From NCBI RefSeq assembly GCF_002633015.1, contig NZ_NSIU01000007.1, positions 18,785-82,784 of the forward strand: DNA of 64,000 nucleotides, read 5' to 3'. The notes under the pieces were generated by a model. It was not told the DNA's origin. It ran no database searches and worked only from the letters and a program-made list of their open reading frames with translations. The translations under genes were made by a program, and so were the position numbers. Each line of letters opens with the position of its first letter. Position 1 is the stretch's first letter. Source of the DNA: Sulfuricurvum sp. PD_MW2 (GTDB lineage: Bacteria; Campylobacterota; Campylobacteria; Campylobacterales; Sulfurimonadaceae). This document shows, piece after piece, positions 44,528-54,596 of this stretch.

Positions 44528-45505
44528 CTAAAGCTTAGAGCGTGGATTGACAGATACTGACAGGTTTGATTGCATGTGTCCGTATTGGTATGCCTCTATT
44601 GCGGCGCGACCGATCATAGCTGCGTTATCAGAGCAGTAGGCTAACTCAGAGAGGAGTAGATTGGCTTTATAATTGGAAAGCAATTTTGTAAGACTTTCAC
44701 GTAAATAGAGGTTGGCACTTGCCCCTCCGACAATCGCAAAACGTTTTGGCGGGAAAGATTTGAAATATTTTTTTAGTTTTTGAAGCAGATGTTCGGTGGC
44801 AACGTGCTGAAACGATGCCGCGATATCAGGGTACACAGAGCTATCATTGGCTTCAATGGCCAGTCGCACCTGATTTTTGAGTCCGGAATAGCTGAATGCG
44901 ATCAAGGGAGATTGCCACAGCGGAACCGTAAAATCAAAACGGCTTTGATCGCCGGACAATGAAAGTTTCTCAATCAATGGTCCGCCGGGATATCCAAGAG
45001 ACATCATTTTAGCTACTTTATCAAAGCTTTCGCCATAGCTATCATCCATCGTTGTCGCTACGGTACGCATATCCTCGTAGGAGGTTACTTCGATGACTTG
45101 GGTATGACCCCCTGAAACCAATAAAACCGTGATAGGCAATAGAGATTCTTTTTCGATAAAAAGGGAATAAATATGCCCTTTTAGATGATTAATCGGGATG
45201 ATCGGGATGTTGAGCGCAATACTGAGCGCTTTAGCCATCGTTACCCCTTCAATCAGGGTAACACTAAGACCGGGTTCGTTGGTAACGGCGATCGCTTTGA
45301 GTTCATTAAACCAAGGTTCGCATTCTTCTAAAATACGGGGGAGCGCTTCTGCATGAAGACGACTCGCAAGTTCAGGGACAACGCCGCCGTAACGAGAATG
45401 GTCAAGCTCTTGAGAAATCTTTTTGTGATAAATGAGTTTTTTTGTCCCAATTTCAGTGATGGCGATCGAACTGTCGTCACACGAACTTTCGATACTCAAG
45501 ATCAT
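44528..45505 (-). CDS. tsaD: tRNA threonylcarbamoyladenosine transferase TsaD
   Basis: The ATG at 45505 ([13 protein letters not shown]) follows GGGTG by five bases. The 325-residue ASKHA-fold enzyme attaches the threonylcarbamoyl group to A37 of ANN-decoding tRNAs. Metal ligands lie in NHLKGHIYS, and nucleotide motifs include [10 protein letters not shown] and [14 protein letters not shown]. It overlaps the upstream hydrolase stop by four bases (ATGA). Confidence 0.95.
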   Translation of the reverse strand: MILSIESSCDDSSIAITEIGTKKLIYHKKISQELDHSRYGGVVPELASRLHAEALPRILEECEPWFNELKAIAVTNEPGLSVTLIEGVTMAKALSIALNIPIIPINHLKGHIYSLFIEKESLLPITVLLVSGGHTQVIEVTSYEDMRTVATTMDDSYGESFDKVAKMMSLGYPGGPLIEKLSLSGDQSRFDFTVPLWQSPLIAFSYSGLKNQVRLAIEANDSSVYPDIAASFQHVATEHLLQKLKKYFKSFPPKRFAIVGGASANLYLRESLTKLLSNYKANLLLSELAYCSDNAAMIGRAAIEAYQYGHMQSNLSVSVNPRSKL

Positions 45506-46032
45506 TGCAGCACCCACTCTTTGACCCAAGGCCATTCTCCGTAACCGGATGCTGTATTGATATGGCCGCTGTCCTCTATGACTTTCATATCAACGTTTAA
45601 TGCTTTTTGTAGAGATGATGCTTCTTCTACATTCATATACGGATCGTTCGTTGACGTGATCAATAAGACCTCTTCGGCGAATAGATTTTTGGGAGCTTCG
45701 AGGGGAAAAAAGGTTTTGAGAGTATCGATTTCACATGTCAAATGGGGAGGAGCGACAAGCAAAAGACGTTTTACCGGTGTGATAGTTCCCTCATGGCAAA
45801 GATGAAACCAAGCGATATTTGCCAAGGAGTGACAAATGACAACATTGGGGCGAAAATCGGATAGAATCGATTTGATCTGTTTCATCCAGCGGTTTTTACT
45901 TGGAAAATGGGGATTATCAAGTAAAGGAAAAGATACCGAGCCGTAATCTTTTGCAATTTCGCCTGCAAGCCATGATTGCCAATGGGGATAATCACTTCCA
46001 CCCCAACCGTGAAGGATAAGGACTTTTAACAT
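45502..46032 (-). CDS. RBBP9/YdeN-type serine hydrolase
   Basis: A 176-residue alpha/beta-hydrolase of the small YdeN/RBBP9 type. [15 protein letters not shown] at the N terminus is typical. The nucleophile elbow reads CHSLAN rather than GHSLG; Asp lies in TSTNDPYM and His in DSGHIN, so the triad Ser-Asp-His is complete. Substrate unknown. It overlaps dxr by seven bases and tsaD by four. Confidence 0.85.
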   Translation of the reverse strand: MLKVLILHGWGGSDYPHWQSWLAGEIAKDYGSVSFPLLDNPHFPSKNRWMKQIKSILSDFRPNVVICHSLANIAWFHLCHEGTITPVKRLLLVAPPHLTCEIDTLKTFFPLEAPKNLFAEEVLLITSTNDPYMNVEEASSLQKALNVDMKVIEDSGHINTASGYGEWPWVKEWVLQ

Positions 46033-47102
46033 GCATACCCTTCTATAAAACGGCGCACTTCAGCATCGAGTGCAAAAACAGCATCTACCGATTCTGGGGC
46101 ATGATGAAAGGTTTCATAGGCGTGCAGAATCAGTTTAGAAATGTCAATAAAACGGATATCGCCCTCTACGAAACGTTTGATTGCCGCTTCATTTGCAGCA
46201 TTGACAATAACCCCGCGCGACGGATTGCGTAAGAGATCGGTTTTGATCTCCCAAACCGGATAACGAGAAGTTTCTATTTCACGAAATTCTAAAGCACCGA
46301 TGCGAGTCAGATCGATACGATCGACAATCGGAGTATCGACGTGACCCATAAGTGCGTACGCAATCGGAAGACGCATATCTGCATGTGCAAAGTGGGCGGT
46401 TGATGAGCCGTCTTTATAATCGATCAGGGCATGGATTAATGATTTGGTTTCGATTAAGGCGTCGTATTCTCCCTCTCCGAAAAGCCAGCGTGCTTCGAGA
46501 AGTTCAAAGAGTTTGTTGACCATTGAGGCACTGTCAATTGTAATCTTTTGTCCCATCGACCAGTTTGGATGTCGTAGGGCATCGGACAACGTCGCCTCAG
46601 AGAGTTTTTCTAACGGCCAATCGCGAAATGCTCCGCCGCTGGCCGTAATCATCATTCTATTGATTGCTCTTGGGGTATGGTTCAAATACCATAAGCCGAA
46701 ATGTTCGCTGTCGATAGGTACGATAGCGGAAGTATCAACAAATGCGCCCCCCACTACCAAAGACTCTTTATTCGCAAGTGCAATATTCTTGCCGCATTCG
46801 AGTGCTTTGAGGGTAGGGCGAAATCCTGCAAAACCGACAAGCGCATTGACAACGTGCTGTGAGGAAGAGGATTCGATAGCCTCTAATATGGCTGATTCAC
46901 CTGATGCGACACAGCTATGATCAACACGTGAACAATCTTCTGCATTCATTACGACAACACGCTTTGGACGGTGTTGTTTTATTTGCTCATTTAAAAGAGG
47001 GATGTTGCGGCCTGCAACCAAAGTATCGACGCTGAGATTGAATTGTGTTGCAATATTGAGGGCATTGACCCCTATGGAGCCTGTGGAGCCCAGTAGTATC
47101 AA
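46026..47102 (-). CDS. dxr: 1-deoxy-D-xylulose 5-phosphate reductoisomerase
   Basis: A 358-residue NADPH enzyme of the MEP isoprenoid pathway that forms 2-C-methylerythritol 4-phosphate. NADPH motif [13 protein letters not shown] is at the N terminus; [18 protein letters not shown] and SGGAFRDWP form the metal and substrate site; [15 protein letters not shown] is conserved. It starts in a four-base overlap with cdsA. Confidence 0.97.
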   Translation of the reverse strand: MILLGSTGSIGVNALNIATQFNLSVDTLVAGRNIPLLNEQIKQHRPKRVVVMNAEDCSRVDHSCVASGESAILEAIESSSSQHVVNALVGFAGFRPTLKALECGKNIALANKESLVVGGAFVDTSAIVPIDSEHFGLWYLNHTPRAINRMMITASGGAFRDWPLEKLSEATLSDALRHPNWSMGQKITIDSASMVNKLFELLEARWLFGEGEYDALIETKSLIHALIDYKDGSSTAHFAHADMRLPIAYALMGHVDTPIVDRIDLTRIGALEFREIETSRYPVWEIKTDLLRNPSRGVIVNAANEAAIKRFVEGDIRFIDISKLILHAYETFHHAPESVDAVFALDAEVRRFIEGYAC

Positions 47103-47857
47103 ACAAGACCTCTAAGAAGGACCAGCATGATGATGGAAGCAAAAAGATATCCGTCGATACGATCTAAGACCCCGCCATGTCCGGGAAGAATCGAACCGCT
47201 ATCTTTGACACCCGCTTGACGTTTAAGGTAACTTTCAAACAAGTCGCCGAATACTGCACCGATAGCAGCTGCCATGGAAACGACAATCGCTTGAGTCACA
47301 TCAACAATGGTGATACCGATGAAAAAACCTGCTGCTGTAGCAACGGCAATACCTCCGTAAACTCCTTCCCGGGTTTTGCTCGGACTGGATACGCTAAAAG
47401 GTGTTTTCCCGATACTTCTTCCGACAACGTATGCTCCCACATCCGCTGAAGCCACAACAACAAGGAGCCACAATAATGAGGTGATACCGTACTCTTGATA
47501 CATGCTCAAAATAAAAAGCATCCCCGCCGTCGGATAGATAAACGGGAGGAAGTTTTTTGGAGGGATGTTTTGGGTATATGCTACTGCAGCTGCGAAGATA
47601 AGACCGGCAAGGATAAACAGATCTTCTCCGTACGGATACAGTGCGGCAGCGAGCCATAAAATGGCGGCATATGCGTACAGAGAACTGTTGTTGATACCAA
47701 ACAAACGAGTAGCCTCATGAAATGCGAGAAGATAAATGATCCCCAAGACGCTCCACATGAGCCAAAAGTTGTTGATCAGTCCGACTGTCAAGATCCCGAT
47801 AATGAGGAAAACACCGGTAACAATGCGTTCTTGAGTTGAGTTTTTTGCAGTTTGCAT
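47099..47857 (-). CDS. cdsA: Phosphatidate cytidylyltransferase CdsA
   Basis: The ATG at 47857 is preferred; the frame extends to a TTG at 47872. The 252-residue membrane enzyme makes CDP-diacylglycerol for phospholipids. It has about seven membrane segments and the family signature near the C terminus ([14 protein letters not shown] followed by [11 protein letters not shown]). It heads a cdsA-dxr-hydrolase-tsaD string, all overlapping. Confidence 0.95.
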   Translation of the reverse strand: MQTAKNSTQERIVTGVFLIIGILTVGLINNFWLMWSVLGIIYLLAFHEATRLFGINNSSLYAYAAILWLAAALYPYGEDLFILAGLIFAAAVAYTQNIPPKNFLPFIYPTAGMLFILSMYQEYGITSLLWLLVVVASADVGAYVVGRSIGKTPFSVSSPSKTREGVYGGIAVATAAGFFIGITIVDVTQAIVVSMAAAIGAVFGDLFESYLKRQAGVKDSGSILPGHGGVLDRIDGYLFASIIMLVLLRGLV

Positions 47858-47950
47858 AGTGTGATGAACCAACGGTTTTAAAATTTCGCGATTATACCAT
47901 TTATTTCATAATAAAGGATGGAAAAAAACAGTGAAATACGCGATTGAATT

Positions 47951-48259
47951 TTAGACTTTAACATCGAGAATATGGAGCGGTTTGGAAGCTATTTCCGTTT
48001 TTTCTTCTTTTTGATGTTTTGGAGAACGTTGCTCTTCTTGTTCGGCTTGTTCTTTCGTGTGCTCGCGATCGGGGTCAACACCATGATTCTCTTCGGGCGG
48101 TCGGACATTCTCTATCTCTTGCTTTTCCTCTTGGGCGGCAGTTGCAGCAGCAAGAGCCTGCATTTCGAATCGATTGAGAAGAGCATTTTTTTCACTTGCG
48201 ACACTTGCCATTTGTTGATTGACGTATATAGCGCTGCCAATCGGACCGATATCTGCCAT
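47951..48259 (-). CDS. Small acidic hypothetical protein
   Basis: A 102-residue protein of Glu/Gln/Lys-rich, low-complexity character in its second half (EEKQEIENVRPPEENHGVDP). The N terminus (MADIGPIGSAIYVNQQMASV) looks ordered. An AAGGAG precedes the ATG. It lies 11 bases after the NFACT gene in the same direction. I recall similar small proteins in this lineage but no function. Confidence 0.65.
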   Translation of the reverse strand: MADIGPIGSAIYVNQQMASVASEKNALLNRFEMQALAAATAAQEEKQEIENVRPPEENHGVDPDREHTKEQAEQEEQRSPKHQKEEKTEIASKPLHILDVKV

Positions 48260-48269
48260 GAAAACTCCT

Positions 48270-49595
48270 TTATCCTTTTTCGATATTTAAAGTTTTGTAG
48301 TTTGTATAAAGGACATTGGCCCCCTCTTGAACTCTCACTTCTCTTCGGGGAGTATAATCGACCAAATAGCGGCCTTTTTCAAATACGGAAAAATCGACAC
48401 AGAGTTTTGCCGCAGCTTCGAGAAGACGTTCCGGGAGTTGTTGTTTATCGGTTGTAATGATCACGTGTGCCGAGGGACGATCTTTGAGATGCATCCAGAC
48501 GTCTTTGGCCTTGGCATTTCGCAAAAGCTCAATATTCCCTTTTTCACTTTTACCCAAAGAAACTTTCACCCCATCGATCCAAAACTCCGCGATTAAGTCG
48601 GAGTGTTTTTGTTTGGTTGCTATCGATTTTGGAGGAAAAAGCAGAGCGATCTCTTCGGGAGATTTGGCTTCAGTTATCGTTTGTATAAAAAGCTCTAAAT
48701 GGCGGATTTTGCCTTCAAGATTCGAACGTTCCAAATGCAGTCCGATCGATTTTTGTTTTGCTTTTTTCGAGCGTTTGAAAAAATACTCGGCACAACCGGC
48801 GGCTGTGTCACATCCAGAAGGCAAGAGAATCGTTTTTTGTGTTCCATCAAAATCTGAGATCAGAGCCGTAGCATGGTACGGTTTGATACTATCAAGATTT
48901 GCCAGGATCAGATGGCCTGAATATTGAAGTTTTTCCGATTCTTCCATCAGGGACACTTCATTATCTAGATCCTGCAAATGTTTTTGCAATTGAGTTAATC
49001 GTTTCGATAAAAGGGCTTTTTTTTCTTGTTTTAAATGATTGAGTTTCTCATTGCTGCGATTCAAAAACTGACCGATGAGATACTCACGGACATTCTCCAG
49101 TGGGTATTCCTTTGGCTCATACGGTGGAGATGGGAGGTCTCCTAGCTTTTGGCCGACCCGTACGGACCGAGACGAGATATTCTCGTCAATATGACGCAAC
49201 GCTTCCAAAACAATGTCATCTTTATCCAAAAGGATGGCATTGGTGTGTTTCCCGGTGAATTCAAGCTGTAAAATAGTGGTTTCAGACTTATAAGAACCGT
49301 TCGTGGTTGTGGTAATACGGATGATTTTATCGTTATTGTGAAGAGTGATGGATTGAATGGTTGAACGGTTGAGCCTTTTGGCTAATAAAACATCAAACGG
49401 GGCTTGATAGATTTTTCCGCGATTGGGAAATTCACCGATAGTAATAGCTGAATTTCCTCGTGCCATTTCAAAATTCCAGCTATTATCACGGTCAAAAACC
49501 AATTTGAGTGTTGTATCGTTAGCACGGTAAGCAACGGTGATATGATCGAGCTGCTGCATGTACTCAACAATTTGCTTTAAATAAGAAAATCTCAT
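48270..49595 (-). CDS. NFACT-family (RqcH/FbpA-like) protein
   Basis: A 441-residue protein of the Rqc2/RqcH/NFACT family. The N-terminal NFACT-N domain includes FEMARGNSAITIGEF and GKHTNAILLDKDDIVLEALR; a coiled coil spans about 185-225; the C-terminal NFACT-R domain has AKDVWMHLKDRPSAHVII. Bacterial RqcH binds the stalled 50S and drives alanine tailing. This one is shorter than the B. subtilis type (about 570), so conservation of that activity is uncertain. Confidence 0.85.
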   Translation of the reverse strand: MRFSYLKQIVEYMQQLDHITVAYRANDTTLKLVFDRDNSWNFEMARGNSAITIGEFPNRGKIYQAPFDVLLAKRLNRSTIQSITLHNNDKIIRITTTTNGSYKSETTILQLEFTGKHTNAILLDKDDIVLEALRHIDENISSRSVRVGQKLGDLPSPPYEPKEYPLENVREYLIGQFLNRSNEKLNHLKQEKKALLSKRLTQLQKHLQDLDNEVSLMEESEKLQYSGHLILANLDSIKPYHATALISDFDGTQKTILLPSGCDTAAGCAEYFFKRSKKAKQKSIGLHLERSNLEGKIRHLELFIQTITEAKSPEEIALLFPPKSIATKQKHSDLIAEFWIDGVKVSLGKSEKGNIELLRNAKAKDVWMHLKDRPSAHVIITTDKQQLPERLLEAAAKLCVDFSVFEKGRYLVDYTPRREVRVQEGANVLYTNYKTLNIEKG

Positions 49596-49634
49596 AATTT
49601 TACCTTCGATTTAGAAAAAGAAAACTACAATAAG

Positions 49635-49654
49635 GTCACATTTTAGTCACATTT
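49635..49654 (+). promoter_or_regulatory. Tandem GTCACATTT repeats upstream of a chemoreceptor
   Basis: GTCACATTT occurs at 49635-49643 and 49646-49654, an 11-bp period like that of response-regulator sites. It lies about 20 bases before the start of the chemoreceptor gene. Confidence 0.35.
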
Positions 49655-49673
49655 ACAACACAAGGTTGCCTTT

Positions 49674-51245
49674 ATGAATGTCTTTAATACGATAAAATCA
49701 AAGTTTATCGTCAATCTCGTTGCAGGAGTAGGTGCTATTCTTGTAAGTGTCATTGTAGCATACTTCATCGCCGTCGGAACGATCAAGGAGATCATGATCA
49801 GTGATCTCAATACCGTTGCCGATGCGTTGGAAAAGAATGTTAACTATATCGCTAACATAGAGCCGAAGGCGTACGAAGAAGAGGGATTTAAATCAGAGAT
49901 CAAAGAGATCAAAATCGGTAAAAGTGGTTATGTCTATTTTATCAATGCTCAAGGGGTCATGACGATTCATCCAAAAGATGAAGGCAAAAATAAAGCGGGA
50001 CATGATTATGTCGATCATATCCGATCCGATAAAGCCGGAGGGATTTATGAGTATGTTTCTGCCACAACGGGTCAGGATAAGATAGCGGCCTATCGGTACA
50101 TTCCGGCATGGGATATGTGGGTTATTCCGGGAATTAACAAAGCCGATTATTTTGAAGAACTTCGTGCAAGCTTCTTTAAATGGTTTATGTTGTTGGGAAC
50201 TATTTTGACCGCTATTTTGGTCGCGATCAATTATATCTCCGGCATGAGTATTCTCCATCCGATTGAGGAGTTGGATAAAGTTTCGGGTGATCTTGCGCAT
50301 GGAAACGGAGATTTGACCAAACGTCTTCCAATCCGAAATCAACGCGACGAGATTGGAATTGCCAGCAAGTATTTGAATCAATTTATCGAAAAAATTCAAA
50401 CAACGATCAATGATACCAAACAGATCACCGATTCAGTCGTTGGTTCCACTTCTTCACTTACCAGTGCAGCGTCCAATCTTTCGACACAGTCTGAGAAAAC
50501 CAATACAATTGCGCAAAACACAAATTCGACGGCATCAGAGATCGGAATATCTCTTGAACAAAGTGTGAATATGGCAAAGATGACATTGGAAAATAGTCGT
50601 AGCACTGAAATCGAATTGGGGCATGTTCGCGAAATTGCCACTGCAATTACCAGTGAAATTTACAAAACAACGCAAATGAGCAGTGAGCTAAGCGAGCGCT
50701 TCGCACAACTCTCTTCGGATGCGGCGAGTGTCAGCGGGGTTCTTAGTATCATCTCCGATATTGCTGATCAAACCAATCTTTTGGCGTTGAATGCAGCCAT
50801 TGAAGCAGCACGTGCAGGTGAGCATGGACGAGGGTTTGCAGTTGTTGCCGATGAGGTGCGTAAATTGGCGGAACGTACTCAAAAAAGTTTGACAGAGATT
50901 AACTCTACAATTTCGATTGTGATCCAGTCGATTTCAGATTCATCCGATATGATGAATATTAACAGTGAAAATATCGCTCGGCTTGCGGAACGCAGCGAAG
51001 AGATTGATTTGAAAATTAATTCGGCTTCGAATGTCTTGCATTCGAATGTCGATGCGAGCCAAAAAAGTGTTCACGAATCTGAAAACATGGCACTCAAAAT
51101 TCGTGACATTATCCAAAAGGTTTCTGAAATGTCGAATCTTTCTCAAACCAATCAAGAAGATATTCGAAAAATATCGCATATCGCGGGTGATCTTTATCAA
51201 GCTGCTAGCAATCTTAATACGCAGCTCGGACAGTTTAAGTCTTAA
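49674..51245 (+). CDS. Methyl-accepting chemotaxis protein with a Cache sensor
   Basis: A 523-residue receptor. Membrane segments at about 12-33 and 166-190 flank a periplasmic single-Cache domain ([20 protein letters not shown], then [15 protein letters not shown]). A HAMP region follows ([20 protein letters not shown]), then the signalling tip [20 protein letters not shown]. Cache domains bind small organic ligands such as carboxylates. AAGG lies eight bases before the ATG. Monocistronic. Confidence 0.93.
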   Translation: MNVFNTIKSKFIVNLVAGVGAILVSVIVAYFIAVGTIKEIMISDLNTVADALEKNVNYIANIEPKAYEEEGFKSEIKEIKIGKSGYVYFINAQGVMTIHPKDEGKNKAGHDYVDHIRSDKAGGIYEYVSATTGQDKIAAYRYIPAWDMWVIPGINKADYFEELRASFFKWFMLLGTILTAILVAINYISGMSILHPIEELDKVSGDLAHGNGDLTKRLPIRNQRDEIGIASKYLNQFIEKIQTTINDTKQITDSVVGSTSSLTSAASNLSTQSEKTNTIAQNTNSTASEIGISLEQSVNMAKMTLENSRSTEIELGHVREIATAITSEIYKTTQMSSELSERFAQLSSDAASVSGVLSIISDIADQTNLLALNAAIEAARAGEHGRGFAVVADEVRKLAERTQKSLTEINSTISIVIQSISDSSDMMNINSENIARLAERSEEIDLKINSASNVLHSNVDASQKSVHESENMALKIRDIIQKVSEMSNLSQTNQEDIRKISHIAGDLYQAASNLNTQLGQFKS

Positions 51246-51253
51246 AATCTCGT

Positions 51254-51259
51254 TATAAT
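51254..51259 (+). promoter_or_regulatory. -10 box upstream of the leader ORF and TonB receptor
   Basis: A perfect TATAAT lies nine bases after the chemoreceptor stop and about 32 bases before the small frame at 51291. Confidence 0.45.
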
Positions 51260-51290
51260 TCGCCTCGCAATTTAACTATGGAGGCGAAGA

Positions 51291-51545
51291 ATGAAAGCAC
51301 CGAAAGGGTTTGGTAAGGGGTATTTCACCTTAGTCGCAATCCAAGCCTATGCTTCATTTATCCGCCTTCTTCAGAATATTACCCGAATCATTTGGATATG
51401 TCCTACCCATCCTATCCATACCTATTCGACAGTCTCCCCTCCAAAACGTGTTCTTCTCTTAACCATTATTACAATACTTCAAGGACACGTATGTACAAAC
51501 ACACCCTATCACTCGTTGCGGTTGCAACACTGGCTGCTTCATTAG
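51291..51545 (+). CDS. Possible short gene in the leader of the TonB receptor
   Basis: An 84-codon frame begins MKAPKGFGKGYFTLVAIQAY and has a strong GGAGG seven bases before its ATG, plus a TATAAT box upstream. It runs 55 bases into the receptor gene in another frame. Residues look partly hydrophobic but no domain is recognised. It may be a small protein or a regulatory upstream frame; non-coding leader is the alternative. Confidence 0.35.
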   Translation: MKAPKGFGKGYFTLVAIQAYASFIRLLQNITRIIWICPTHPIHTYSTVSPPKRVLLLTIITILQGHVCTNTPYHSLRLQHWLLH

Positions 51546-53518
51546 AAGCTAACACCCTTCAGCTCAAACCGATCTCTATTACATCCAATGCCATTGAAAC
51601 GGATGAACTCCGTGCCCCTTATGCGGCTGAAATTTATACGGCTGCTCAAATCGAAGCTTCTCATACGAATAATATTTATGACTTTTTGGCAACACAGAGC
51701 TCATTATTAATTGCGCCGACTTATAACAATCCATTTGCACGCCCTATCGATGTGCATGGGTATGGAACTGCGGATACAGGCTATCAGAATATAGTAGTTA
51801 CTCTCAATGGGAGACGTTTAAACAATGTGGACATGTCTCCTCAGATGCTAGGGTCTATTCCTGTGAGTACGATTGAACGGATAGAGATTCTCAAAGGAGC
51901 AGGCTCTGTTGTTTATGGAGACGGTGCAAATGCTGCGGTGATCAACATCATTACAAAACAAGAGACCCAGAATCAATTAACACTTTCTGGGGGGAGCTAT
52001 CACACGCAGAGTGAATCGCTCTATTTATCGGGTGTCAAAGAGAAATTTTCTTATTCTGTTCATTTAGACCATTTTGATACGGGCGGTATGCGTGATCTCG
52101 ATTCACAAGGGCTAAACGATTCACAAAAAAGTACGAATGGAGGGATATCTCTCAGTTATCGCCCGAACAACGTAACAGAAGTGTACGGCAGTGCCGACTT
52201 TACCCGTAATAACTCTTTGTACGGGGGTACATTGACGTTAGATCAATATCGAACAAACCCTTCGCAACAAGGGAGTGCAGATAATGGATTCGGATATAAC
52301 TCAAGCCCCATGATGAGTCATGTTTTCAGTAGTCAAGCTGTGACATTAGGTGTAAAACAGATTTTACCTAAAGGGTTCATTTTTGATACATCGGTGGCGC
52401 AAGAGATTAAATCGAATGCATTTGTTAGTACAAGTTTTGATGGCGTATATCCGAATATCAATAATACGTATGTAACTCCATATAACTCTAATTATCTATA
52501 CCGTCAAATCAATACCAATCTTCGATATGATGGGGAATCTCTGAATGCCATAGTAGGATTTCAAGGAACGCAGGGAAATGTTGATTGGTCGCGAGGTGTA
52601 CACTCACAAAAGAGTAACAGCGCACTATTCATCTCCGGCGAATATCAAAATGGAAACAGCCTTTATACCATTGGAGGACGTTATGAAAAAGCGTTTTATC
52701 AGTACGAAGATAATGTTACCCCTTTGACAAAAACGGATCAAGCGCTTTATGCGTATGAAATGGGGTATTCACATCTCTTGGATGCGGAGCAATCTTTGTT
52801 CGTTCATTATGGACATGCATTTCAATTCCCTGATTTGGATCGGATTACATTAGTCGATTTTACATGGCCGTACACAGACCCTACCCGATTTAACGGTTTT
52901 TTAAATCCTATGAAAACTGATACGTACACGATAGGATATACGAAGATTGATGCACAGACAAAAATTAAAGCATCTTTGTATTATGTACAGCTAAAAGATG
53001 AGATCTATTTTTACAGTAACGATTTAGCGTGGATCGCAACGCTCACGTCTAATACGAATATCGAGAAATCTCATAAATACGGGTTGGATTTAAGTTATCT
53101 TCGAACTTTGAACGATCAATGGAAAATGGGCTTGGGCTATAACTATGTCAAAGCAATAATTGATGATGAAAAGATTGACGGTAAAGATTTTTCCGGTAAT
53201 CAACTTCCGGGAGTTTCAAACCACTCGGCCCAGGCAACTCTTACGTATATGCCTAACGAGCATACATCGGTTGCATTGAGTGAAGTATACCGTTCAAAAG
53301 CGTATGCACAACTCGATTTTGGAAACGAATTTACGCAAAAACAAGATGCCTACTATTCGACCAATATGATTGTCAATTATGCCAAAGACAATTATGAAGT
53401 TTTTGTTACAATCAATAATCTATTCGACCATACAAACGGTGTATGGATCCGAGATAATCAAATTTATCCAGTAGATTTCAAACGGACGGTAAGTGCCGGA
53501 ATAAAATTTATTTTTTAG
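51491..53518 (+). CDS. TonB-dependent outer-membrane receptor
   Basis: The ATG at 51491 follows AAGGA and opens a signal peptide (MYKHTLSLVAVATLAASLEA). The 675-residue product has a plug domain (TDELRAPYAAEIYTAAQIEA, VTLNGRRLNNVDMS, ERIEILKGAGSVVYGDGANA) and a beta barrel ending FKRTVSAGIKFIF with terminal Phe. The ligand is unknown (metal complex, heme or vitamin). The TonB-type gene at 173-913 could energise it. A membrane protein and a Cys-rich protein follow in the same direction. Confidence 0.92.
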   Translation: MYKHTLSLVAVATLAASLEANTLQLKPISITSNAIETDELRAPYAAEIYTAAQIEASHTNNIYDFLATQSSLLIAPTYNNPFARPIDVHGYGTADTGYQNIVVTLNGRRLNNVDMSPQMLGSIPVSTIERIEILKGAGSVVYGDGANAAVINIITKQETQNQLTLSGGSYHTQSESLYLSGVKEKFSYSVHLDHFDTGGMRDLDSQGLNDSQKSTNGGISLSYRPNNVTEVYGSADFTRNNSLYGGTLTLDQYRTNPSQQGSADNGFGYNSSPMMSHVFSSQAVTLGVKQILPKGFIFDTSVAQEIKSNAFVSTSFDGVYPNINNTYVTPYNSNYLYRQINTNLRYDGESLNAIVGFQGTQGNVDWSRGVHSQKSNSALFISGEYQNGNSLYTIGGRYEKAFYQYEDNVTPLTKTDQALYAYEMGYSHLLDAEQSLFVHYGHAFQFPDLDRITLVDFTWPYTDPTRFNGFLNPMKTDTYTIGYTKIDAQTKIKASLYYVQLKDEIYFYSNDLAWIATLTSNTNIEKSHKYGLDLSYLRTLNDQWKMGLGYNYVKAIIDDEKIDGKDFSGNQLPGVSNHSAQATLTYMPNEHTSVALSEVYRSKAYAQLDFGNEFTQKQDAYYSTNMIVNYAKDNYEVFVTINNLFDHTNGVWIRDNQIYPVDFKRTVSAGIKFIF

Positions 53519-53524
53519 GGTAGT

Positions 53525-54094
53525 ATGAAACTCTTTTTTCACCCATATCTTCGGTACAAGTTCTTAAATTCTCTTTTTACCGGGATTGCCGGAGGATCGG
53601 TTTTTACGATTTACGGCTCACTCAGCCCTTCGACTTTTTCGGTCGGGGGGATCGTTTTAGCGATAGGATTGATGGGAATGGCATATGCCTATCATCATCT
53701 GATGACATTGAAACGTTTTTTTATCCTCTCGTTGGTTGCTGAAGCGGTTATGTTGGTTATGATTGGTTTTTTTCTTATTTTTTCACACTATCAAATAACT
53801 GCGTTAGTGGTCTATGCCGCTTATCAGCTCTCTTTTGTGTTTGGGGGTTACTTGGTACGTGCGGAGACCCATTTTGCACAAAAAGCCCGTATTATGGGAT
53901 GGATTGATATTGTGAAACAGCAAGGATATTTGGGAGGGCTGCTTCTTTCCTATCTGTTTTATAAAGGGCTGGAACACTATAACATTGTTAGTCCATTGAC
54001 GCAAGTGTATTGGCTTCATTGTATTCTCATTCCGCTTGAAGTAGTGATCATTGCATTCTTGATCAGTGCATTTAAACGACATAGTGATGCATAA
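53525..54094 (+). CDS. Half-MFS-like membrane protein
   Basis: A 189-residue protein with about six membrane segments (roughly 14-33, 38-56, 63-85, 90-113, 128-150, 160-183), half the size of a major facilitator. No family is recognised. It starts six bases after the TonB receptor and ends in a TAATG overlap with the Cys-rich gene, so the three look cotranscribed. A role in moving the receptor's ligand across the inner membrane is a guess from context. Confidence 0.7.
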   Translation: MKLFFHPYLRYKFLNSLFTGIAGGSVFTIYGSLSPSTFSVGGIVLAIGLMGMAYAYHHLMTLKRFFILSLVAEAVMLVMIGFFLIFSHYQITALVVYAAYQLSFVFGGYLVRAETHFAQKARIMGWIDIVKQQGYLGGLLLSYLFYKGLEHYNIVSPLTQVYWLHCILIPLEVVIIAFLISAFKRHSDA

Positions 54095-54522
54095 TGACCT
54101 ATAAAGAGTGGTTTGATTCTCACGCTGCCAAACACCGTGTTATACTAGAGAAACTTACCAATCTCAGTGATGCTGAGGTGATTGCGTATTTTCGATTCGA
54201 AAACATGGTGGAAAAAGAGCGCGATTTCTGTCCTCTCTATGCCGACAATAAAAAATGCCACGATATCTCTTGCCTCAATTGCTATCTCTGTGCCTGCCCC
54301 CATTTTCGGTTTAACGATGCAGGAATAGATACCGTTGAGCATCGAATACGTTATAGCCTTTGTTCCATTGATAGTTCTGATGGCGAACGTTTCATCACGG
54401 ATACGGCGATTCATCAAAACTGTGCAGGGTGTACGGTCCCCCACGATGAAAAATTTATTGCCAAAGTTTTTGATCGTGATTGGAGCAATATTATGAAAAA
54501 ATCGCCGTTAGGGCATTCATAA
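54094..54522 (+). CDS. Cys-rich hypothetical protein, probable metal binder
   Basis: A 142-residue soluble protein with nine Cys. Six fall in one cluster (Cys46, 55, 60, 63, 66, 68) within FCPLYADNKKC and SCLNCYLCACPHFRF, and two in CAGC near the C terminus. That density suggests an iron-sulfur cluster or zinc. I recall close relatives in Campylobacterota but no function. It is coupled to the half-MFS gene. Confidence 0.75.
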   Translation: MTYKEWFDSHAAKHRVILEKLTNLSDAEVIAYFRFENMVEKERDFCPLYADNKKCHDISCLNCYLCACPHFRFNDAGIDTVEHRIRYSLCSIDSSDGERFITDTAIHQNCAGCTVPHDEKFIAKVFDRDWSNIMKKSPLGHS

Positions 54523-54596
54523 CAGAGGATATCGCATCGCTGTTTTTTTCAGGTACTATTTTTTGGATAAAATATAAAAAAAAGAATGGGGTGCGG

